A DNA stretch of 64,000 bases, from NCBI RefSeq assembly GCF_030813055.1, contig NZ_JAUSTW010000012.1:5602-69601 (forward strand), given 5' to 3'. Position numbers and translations under genes: made by a program. The stretch is from Neobacillus ginsengisoli. Lineage in GTDB: Bacteria > Bacillota > Bacilli > Bacillales_B > DSM-18226. Below are positions 58,723 through 64,000 of the stretch, piece after piece. The stretch's first letter is position 1. Each line of letters begins with the position of its first letter. The notes beneath the pieces are model-generated. The model saw only the letters and a program-made list of their open reading frames with translations, was not told the origin of the DNA and searched no databases.

Positions 58723-61164
58723 TTATTTAGTTAGGCTCGCTTGTTCAGCCGTTCTTACAATAAATTCACCATTATCGACATCGATTATAACATGCTGTCC
58801 TGTTAAAACTGTACCTTTAAGAAGCTCTTCAGAAAGCCGGTCTTCGATATGTTTTTGGATCGCTCTTCTTAATGGTCTGGCACCATATTCAGGATCGTAA
58901 CCCTCTTGAGAAATTTTTGCCTTCGCCGATTCAGTTAGCTCTAAAGAAATATGTTGTTCTTTCAAGCGTTTGACTAACTGTTCAGACAATAGTGTAACAA
59001 TTTCTTCAAGATGCTTTTTCTCTAAAGCATGGAATACGATAATTTCATCAATCCGGTTCAGGAACTCAGGACGGAATGCTTTTTTTAACTCTTCCATCAC
59101 TTTGCCCTTCATATCTTTGTAATCCTGCTGCCCATCCTGAATATTAAATCCGACATATTTATTACGTTTTAAGGCCTCAGCACCAACATTGGATGTCATA
59201 ATTAACACTGTATTGCGGAAATCCACCGTTCTGCCTTTTGAATCGGTTAAGCGGCCATCTTCAAGAACCTGTAATAAAATATTAAATACATCCGGATGTG
59301 CTTTCTCAATTTCATCAAGTAAAATGACGGAATATGGTTTTCTGCGGACTTTTTCAGTTAATTGTCCGCCTTCCTCGTAGCCGACATATCCCGGAGGAGA
59401 ACCGACAAGACGGGAGGTAGAGTGTTTCTCCATGTATTCTGACATATCAATACGAATCATCGCTTCTTCATCACCGAACATTGCTTCCGCAAGTGCACGT
59501 GCCAATTCCGTTTTCCCGACGCCTGTTGGCCCAAGGAAAACAAATGAACCAATTGGACGCTTTGGATCTTTTAGTCCGGCCCTTGCACGGCGCACCGCTT
59601 TTGAAACAGCAATAACAGCTTCTTCCTGACCGATTAAGCGGGAATGCAAGATTTCCTCTAAATTCAGCAGCTTTGCGGTCTCTGTCTGGGCAAGCCTCGA
59701 AACAGGTACTCCCGTCCAGCTGGAAACAACATTGGCAATATCTTCAACCGTGACTTCGCAATTTTCTTTTCCCTGCTTTTCCTTCCAGGTTTTCTTCGTT
59801 TCTTCAAGCTGTTCACGCAAGCGTTGTTCAGTATCCCTTAATGAGGCAGCTTTTTCAAATTCCTGGCTTTGGACAGCAGCATCTTTTTCTTTCCGTACTT
59901 CTTCAAGCTTCACTTCTAATTCTTTTAAATTAGGTGGGGTTGTATAAGAACGAAGACGAACCTTTGAACCCGCTTCATCAATTAAATCGATTGCTTTATC
60001 CGGCAAGAATCTATCGGAAATATAGCGGTCTGATAGTTTAACAGCTGCATCAATCGCTTCATCTGTAATCGAAACACGATGATGTGCTTCATAACGATCG
60101 CGTAATCCTTTTAAAATTTGAACAGACTCTTCCGCTGTTGGCTCATCAACTCGAATTGGCTGGAAGCGCCGTTCTAACGCTGCATCTTTTTCAATATATT
60201 TCCGATATTCATCAAGTGTAGTTGCACCAATACATTGCAGTTCCCCGCGTGCAAGGGAAGGCTTTAAAATATTAGAAGCATCGATGGCCCCTTCCGCTCC
60301 TCCGGCTCCGATTAAGGTATGAAGCTCATCAATGAATAAAATGATATTTCCCGCTTGGCGAATCTCATCCATTACCTTTTTCAAACGGTCCTCAAATTCA
60401 CCGCGATATTTCGTACCGGCTACAACCGTCCCCATATCGAGGGTCATCACGCGTTTATCACGTAGAATTTCCGGAACTTCATTATTCACAATTTGTTGGG
60501 CAAGACCTTCCGCAATCGCCGTTTTACCTACCCCGGGTTCACCAATTAATACAGGATTATTTTTTGTACGACGGCTTAGGACTTCAATTACACGTTGAAT
60601 CTCTTTACTTCTTCCGATAACCGGGTCAAGACTTCCTTCTCTTGCAATCGCTGTTAAGTCTCTGGCAAGACTATCGAGTGTTGGTGTATTAGCGCTAACA
60701 GACGCTCCTCCCTGATGTCCTCCTGATTCATTGCTGCCCAATAATTGAAGCACTTGCTGACGTGCTTTATTTAAGCTTACGCCAAGGTTATTGAGTACCC
60801 GTGCAGCAACTCCCTCACCTTCACGAATTAGGCCAAGCAGAATATGCTCTGTTCCGACATAAGAATGTCCTAACTTACGCGCTTCATCCATTGACAATTC
60901 AATAACTTTCTTAGCTCTTGGTGTATAGTGGATGGTTTGAGAAGTTTCCTGTCCTTTACCGATTAAATTTTCAACTTCTTTTTGAATCTTATCTGAACCT
61001 AATCCGAGACCATAAAGCGCCTTTGCTGCAATACCTTCGCCTTCACGAACCAAGCCCAATAAAATATGCTCTGTTCCAATATTATTGTGACCCAGACGGA
61101 TTGCTTCCTCTTGTGCTAAAGCTAAAACCTTTTGTGCTCTTTCCGTAAAACGACCGAACATCAT
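58723..61164 (-). CDS. clpC: ATP-dependent Clp protease ATPase ClpC
   Basis: 813 residues. Two N-terminal Clp repeats (residues 3-145), AAA-1 with GEPGVGKT, a coiled-coil/UVR middle domain (about 415-460) that binds McsB or MecA, AAA-2 with GPTGVGKT, and the D2 C-terminus. Unfolds proteins for ClpP. Last gene of the ctsR operon. Confidence 0.98.
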   Translation of the reverse strand: MMFGRFTERAQKVLALAQEEAIRLGHNNIGTEHILLGLVREGEGIAAKALYGLGLGSDKIQKEVENLIGKGQETSQTIHYTPRAKKVIELSMDEARKLGHSYVGTEHILLGLIREGEGVAARVLNNLGVSLNKARQQVLQLLGSNESGGHQGGASVSANTPTLDSLARDLTAIAREGSLDPVIGRSKEIQRVIEVLSRRTKNNPVLIGEPGVGKTAIAEGLAQQIVNNEVPEILRDKRVMTLDMGTVVAGTKYRGEFEDRLKKVMDEIRQAGNIILFIDELHTLIGAGGAEGAIDASNILKPSLARGELQCIGATTLDEYRKYIEKDAALERRFQPIRVDEPTAEESVQILKGLRDRYEAHHRVSITDEAIDAAVKLSDRYISDRFLPDKAIDLIDEAGSKVRLRSYTTPPNLKELEVKLEEVRKEKDAAVQSQEFEKAASLRDTEQRLREQLEETKKTWKEKQGKENCEVTVEDIANVVSSWTGVPVSRLAQTETAKLLNLEEILHSRLIGQEEAVIAVSKAVRRARAGLKDPKRPIGSFVFLGPTGVGKTELARALAEAMFGDEEAMIRIDMSEYMEKHSTSRLVGSPPGYVGYEEGGQLTEKVRRKPYSVILLDEIEKAHPDVFNILLQVLEDGRLTDSKGRTVDFRNTVLIMTSNVGAEALKRNKYVGFNIQDGQQDYKDMKGKVMEELKKAFRPEFLNRIDEIIVFHALEKKHLEEIVTLLSEQLVKRLKEQHISLELTESAKAKISQEGYDPEYGARPLRRAIQKHIEDRLSEELLKGTVLTGQHVIIDVDNGEFIVRTAEQASLTK

Positions 61165-61189
61165 ATTCTCTTCCTCCTCACCATTTATC

Positions 61190-62251
61190 TTATTCCATTT
61201 TTAGCCGTTCTCTAATTAATGCAGCCCTTCTGATGTCTCTTTCATTTGGTCTTAGCGGGCCGCCTGCATACTGCTGGAGAAAACCCGGCTGTGTCAGTAT
61301 CATTAATTCATTTAATATATTTTTTGGAATATTGTTAATAAAGCCCATATCAATTCCAAGCTGAACATCAGATAGACACCTTGCTGCTTCTTTAGTTTCA
61401 ATGATTCTACTATTTGTTAAAACTCCATAGGATCGGTACACCCTGTCTTCTAATTGTATGTTAGAAGTTTTCCGTAATGCTTCACGTGAGGACCTTTCTT
61501 GTGAAATTAGCTGGCTAACAACCCCTTTCAGATCACGTCCAATATCCTCTTCCGATTTACCAAGGGTGATTTGGTTGGAAATTTGAAAGATATTACCTAA
61601 AGCTTCGCTACCTTCCCCGTAAATTCCTCTAACAACCAGCCCTAATTGATTAATTGCAGGTATAATACGGTTAATTTGCTGCGTTATGATTAATCCCGGT
61701 AAATGCATCATGACGGAAGCACGAAGACCTGTTCCTACATTGGTGGGACAACTGGTTAAATAGCCATATTTCTCATCAAATGCGTACTGAATATAGCCTT
61801 CAAGCCAATCATCTATTTCACCCGCCGTATCCAATGCCTCCGATAATTGTAACCCAGGGAATAAGCACTGAATCCGTATATGGTCCTCTTCATTAATCAT
61901 AATACTAACTTCTTCATTTTCAGTTACTAAGACGGCACCGTATGGAGAATCTTCAGCTAAATGGGGGCTGATCAAATGTTTTTCAACCAATACCCTTTTT
62001 TGAAGAGGCTGCATTTCTCCTATTTTTAATAATTCCATTTGCCCAAACTTGTTAAAACCGGAGCTGCCTAAAACTTCTTCCATTGATAAAATAACTTTTT
62101 TTGCTTCTTCATGAGAAAATAGTGTTGGAAATTTATAGTCCTCAAAGTTTCTGGCTAAACGGATACGGGAACTTAGGACAATATCTGAATCAGGTCCTTC
62201 TGCGCTCATCCAAGAGCTAACTGCTTGATTTAAAAAATGTTCAAGCGACAC
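61190..62251 (-). CDS. mcsB: Protein-arginine kinase McsB
   Basis: 353 residues related to phosphagen kinases. Conserved [12 protein letters not shown]121/E122 and catalytic-site C168 in [11 protein letters not shown]-terminal [12 protein letters not shown] for phosphoarginine binding. Marks proteins for ClpCP and inactivates CtsR. Starts one base after mcsA. Confidence 0.98.
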   Translation of the reverse strand: MSLEHFLNQAVSSWMSAEGPDSDIVLSSRIRLARNFEDYKFPTLFSHEEAKKVILSMEEVLGSSGFNKFGQMELLKIGEMQPLQKRVLVEKHLISPHLAEDSPYGAVLVTENEEVSIMINEEDHIRIQCLFPGLQLSEALDTAGEIDDWLEGYIQYAFDEKYGYLTSCPTNVGTGLRASVMMHLPGLIITQQINRIIPAINQLGLVVRGIYGEGSEALGNIFQISNQITLGKSEEDIGRDLKGVVSQLISQERSSREALRKTSNIQLEDRVYRSYGVLTNSRIIETKEAARCLSDVQLGIDMGFINNIPKNILNELMILTQPGFLQQYAGGPLRPNERDIRRAALIRERLKME

Positions 62252-62252
62252 G

Positions 62253-62804
62253 TTATTCTCCCCCCTCTCGATGGCTACCAGTTAATTTTTTCTCTAATGT
62301 GCGTATTTCATCGCGAATCTCAGCTGCCTTTTCAAACTCTTCATGTGAGATTGATTCCTTCAGTTCGTTTTTCAGGTCTTCAATCCGTTTTCGAAGATGA
62401 ATGCCTCCGCCGATTCTTTTCGGTATCTTCCCGCTATGAGACCAATTTCCACTATGAAGACGGCCTAACACGGGTTTTAGCTGTTCCTTAAATGTGTCAT
62501 AACAATGGGCACAGCCAAAGCGGCCTACTTTAACGAACTGAGGAAATGTCATGGAACACCGATTACATTGAAGAATCTCCTCTTGATGAAATGGATTTTC
62601 ATTTTGTTTTTGTATGGTTGGATCAATATTTAGTAAGCCCGCCAGTAGATTATTAAAAGCGAAACCGGAACCTCCGTTAAAGATAAACATATCTCCTTTT
62701 TCCTGAGCACACTTTTCACAAAGATGTACTTCTGTCTTTTCGCCGTTAATGATTTTTGTAAAATGCAGTGCAGCAGGCCTTTGATTACATTCCTGACAAA
62801 TCAT
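62253..62804 (-). CDS. mcsA: McsA, activator of protein-arginine kinase
   Basis: 183 residues from [18 protein letters not shown], preceded by GGAGAGGTG; the frame opens 10 codons earlier. Two four-Cys zinc sites: C3/C6/C29/C32 and C80/C83/C98/C101. C-terminal UVR motif ([20 protein letters not shown]). Activates McsB. Confidence 0.97.
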   Translation of the reverse strand: MICQECNQRPAALHFTKIINGEKTEVHLCEKCAQEKGDMFIFNGGSGFAFNNLLAGLLNIDPTIQKQNENPFHQEEILQCNRCSMTFPQFVKVGRFGCAHCYDTFKEQLKPVLGRLHSGNWSHSGKIPKRIGGGIHLRKRIEDLKNELKESISHEEFEKAAEIRDEIRTLEKKLTGSHREGGE

Positions 62805-62830
62805 TTTTTCACCTCTCCAGCTTGCATAAT

Positions 62831-63292
62831 TCATTTATATTTTAAAGTAGTTAACATAGCTTTTAACATCCTTGCCCGTAATTCATCGCGGTACGGAAGA
62901 TCAATGTATAAAACGGAACGATCAATAACGCTAAGCATTATTTTCGCTTCCCGTTTTGTTATTATTTCCTCTTGAACCAGTCTAACTATGACATCTTCTG
63001 CACTTGTTTGACTTATTCGGTTTTGGAAGAGTGACAGCAAATGGTCAATTAAATGGGCTAAATCATGCGATTGAACCTTCATTATTCGAATATAGCCCCC
63101 GCCGCCTCGTTTACTTTCTACAATATATCCTCTTTCAATTGTAAATCGGGTATTAATCACATAATTGATTTGCGAGGGAACACATTGAAATTTATCGGCA
63201 ATTTCACTTCGTTTGATTTCAACAAGATCCTGCTCACTCATTTCTAATACATGTTTTAAATAATTCTCAATAATATCGGAGATGTTTCTCAT
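62831..63292 (-). CDS. ctsR: Transcriptional repressor CtsR
   Basis: 153 residues. Winged HTH in the first 75 residues, with the glycine-rich wing ESKRGGGGYIRI that senses heat, and a C-terminal dimer/McsB-binding domain. Represses clp genes and its own operon through the box at 63312-63327. Confidence 0.98.
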   Translation of the reverse strand: MRNISDIIENYLKHVLEMSEQDLVEIKRSEIADKFQCVPSQINYVINTRFTIERGYIVESKRGGGGYIRIMKVQSHDLAHLIDHLLSLFQNRISQTSAEDVIVRLVQEEIITKREAKIMLSVIDRSVLYIDLPYRDELRARMLKAMLTTLKYK

Positions 63293-63311
63293 CTTCCCAC
63301 CCCCTTCTGAC

Positions 63312-63327
63312 TTTGACTATATTTGAC
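63312..63327 (-). promoter_or_regulatory. CtsR operator
   Basis: GTCAAATATAGTCAAA on the minus strand: two GTCAAA heptamer-type direct repeats spaced as in the CtsR consensus, just downstream of the -10 box. Confidence 0.9.
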
Positions 63328-63331
63328 ATAA

Positions 63332-63360
63332 ATTATACTGAAAATTTTATGCAGTTGCAA
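63332..63360 (-). promoter_or_regulatory. Sigma-A promoter of the ctsR operon
   Basis: TTGCAA, 17 bases, TATAAT on the minus strand, 40 bases ahead of ctsR. The CtsR box overlaps the transcription start region. Confidence 0.85.
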
Positions 63361-63419
63361 CGATTCTATACTAATGATTTTCTCCAAATCCCGCGGTTGT
63401 GAAACGTGGAAGTTTTTAA

Positions 63420-63600
63420 TTTATTAGGGGGTTTTAAAATGGGGGGTTGTTGTTTTTTTGTGTTTTGTAGATTCGGGTAAACGATATGGGGATTTTGGGG
63501 AGGTTTGTTTGTAAATTTGGAGGATTTTTAAAGTGATTCGGATTTTTAGATTTTTTGGGAATCTTGAAGATCTGATTTAGGGGATGGATAAGGTTAGTCT
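63420..63600. other. G/T-rich, C-poor spacer with G-tracts
   Basis: The plus strand is nearly free of C for 180 bases and has runs GGGGG, GGGGGG, GGGG and GGGG. No gene, promoter or repeat is recognisable. Confidence 0.6.
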
Positions 63601-63610
63601 AAAAAGTGGA

Positions 63611-63637
63611 CACATAAAAATGTGGACATTTTATGTG
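63611..63637. other. Inverted repeat CACATAAAA / TTTTATGTG
   Basis: Exact 9-base arms around ATGTGGACA, followed by GTTTTT on the plus strand. Could be a weak plus-strand terminator or the end of a lost mobile element. Confidence 0.4.
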
Positions 63638-63668
63638 GTTTTTAATAATTTTTATCTTTAATATTAGA

Positions 63669-63822
63669 TTCGCAAATAAAATCGTGTAATTCGTAAATAA
63701 GACGGATTTATTCGCAAATAAAAAGAAAAAAGCTGGGTTTTCAATTCATCTACCTACTCTGTATACAGCTTATCAGCGAAAAAATGCACTTTATCAGCGA
63801 ATCTAGGAGTTTTATCAGCGAA
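63669..63822. repeat. Two triplets of 11-12-base repeats with 21-bp period
   Basis: TTCGCAAATAAA-type units start at 63669, 63690 and 63711. TTATCAGCGAA units start at 63770, 63791 and 63812. Spacing is exactly 21 bases within each set, i.e. two helical turns. Bases between units are not conserved. Confidence 0.75.
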
Positions 63823-63869
63823 TTGTTTAGATCATTAATAAGGACCATTGTCCTTACGGACAAAACACA

Positions 63870-63898
63870 AAAAAGACAACCCATATCAGGTTGTCTTT
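63870..63898 (-). terminator. Terminator of the rRNA operon
   Basis: AAAGACAACC, TGATAT, GGGTTGTC and six T on the minus strand, right after the 5S rRNA gene. Confidence 0.9.
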
Positions 63899-63905
63899 CA
63901 TCTTT

Positions 63906-64000
<95 letters not shown>

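Noticed and set aside
63669..63822. CRISPR array
   Set aside because: Repeats are only 11-12 bases with 9-10-base gaps, two unrelated sets, and no cas genes nearby.

Overview
The window comes from a low-GC Gram-positive bacterium of the family Bacillaceae. The reasons are the gene order (5S rRNA, ctsR-mcsA-mcsB-clpC-radA-disA, sigH-rpmG-secE-nusG, rpoBC, str, S10-spc-alpha, rplM-rpsI), protein lengths that match Bacillus subtilis, strong AGGAGG-type ribosome binding sites, and Firmicute cis-elements (CtsR box, Cys T-box, S-box, L10 leader). Almost everything reads on the minus strand, so transcription runs from high to low coordinates. I cannot name the species from this stretch.

Layout in the direction of transcription. 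At 64000-63906 lies the 3' part of a 5S rRNA gene. After a 600-base spacer with 21-bp-period repeats comes the ctsR stress operon (63292-58723), then radA and disA. Next are yacL, ispD, ispF and gltX, and then cysE-cysS behind a cysteine T-box. mrnC, rlmB, rae1, sigH, rpmG, secE and nusG follow. From 45813 to 30161 run rplK-rplA, rplJ-rplL behind an L10 leader, rsmC, rpoB, rpoC, rplGB, rpsL, rpsG, fusA and tuf. A complete sulfate-assimilation operon behind a SAM-I riboswitch (yezD-cysH-cysP-sat-cysC-sumT-sirB) sits between tuf and rpsJ. B. subtilis carries these genes elsewhere. The S10-spc-alpha superoperon (rpsJ to rplQ) follows, then ecfA1-ecfA2-ecfT-truA and rplM-rpsI.

The accessory part is 931-4147. 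About 116 bp covering the 3' end of rpsI and its terminator are duplicated 3.1 kb apart. Between the copies lie fragments of one tyrosine recombinase gene, a plasmid-type MerR-like/DUF3967 regulator with a decayed second copy and two matching palindromic operators, a small XRE regulator, two small membrane proteins, and a tandem duplication carrying a perfect 18-bp palindrome. This looks like the decayed remnant of an integrative element that used the 3' end of rpsI as its attachment site. Beyond it is yeeI, a YebC/PmpR-family gene.

The main anomaly in the core genes is rpoA. It reads in frame over exactly the family length of 314 codons but carries a TGA at codon 31, with two further changes in the adjoining conserved residues. 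In an essential gene this suggests a sequence or assembly error unless it is confirmed.

The genes form a translation, transcription and protein-quality-control block. Cysteine and sulfur supply genes are embedded in it and are read by riboswitch (SAM) and T-box (tRNA-Cys) control.
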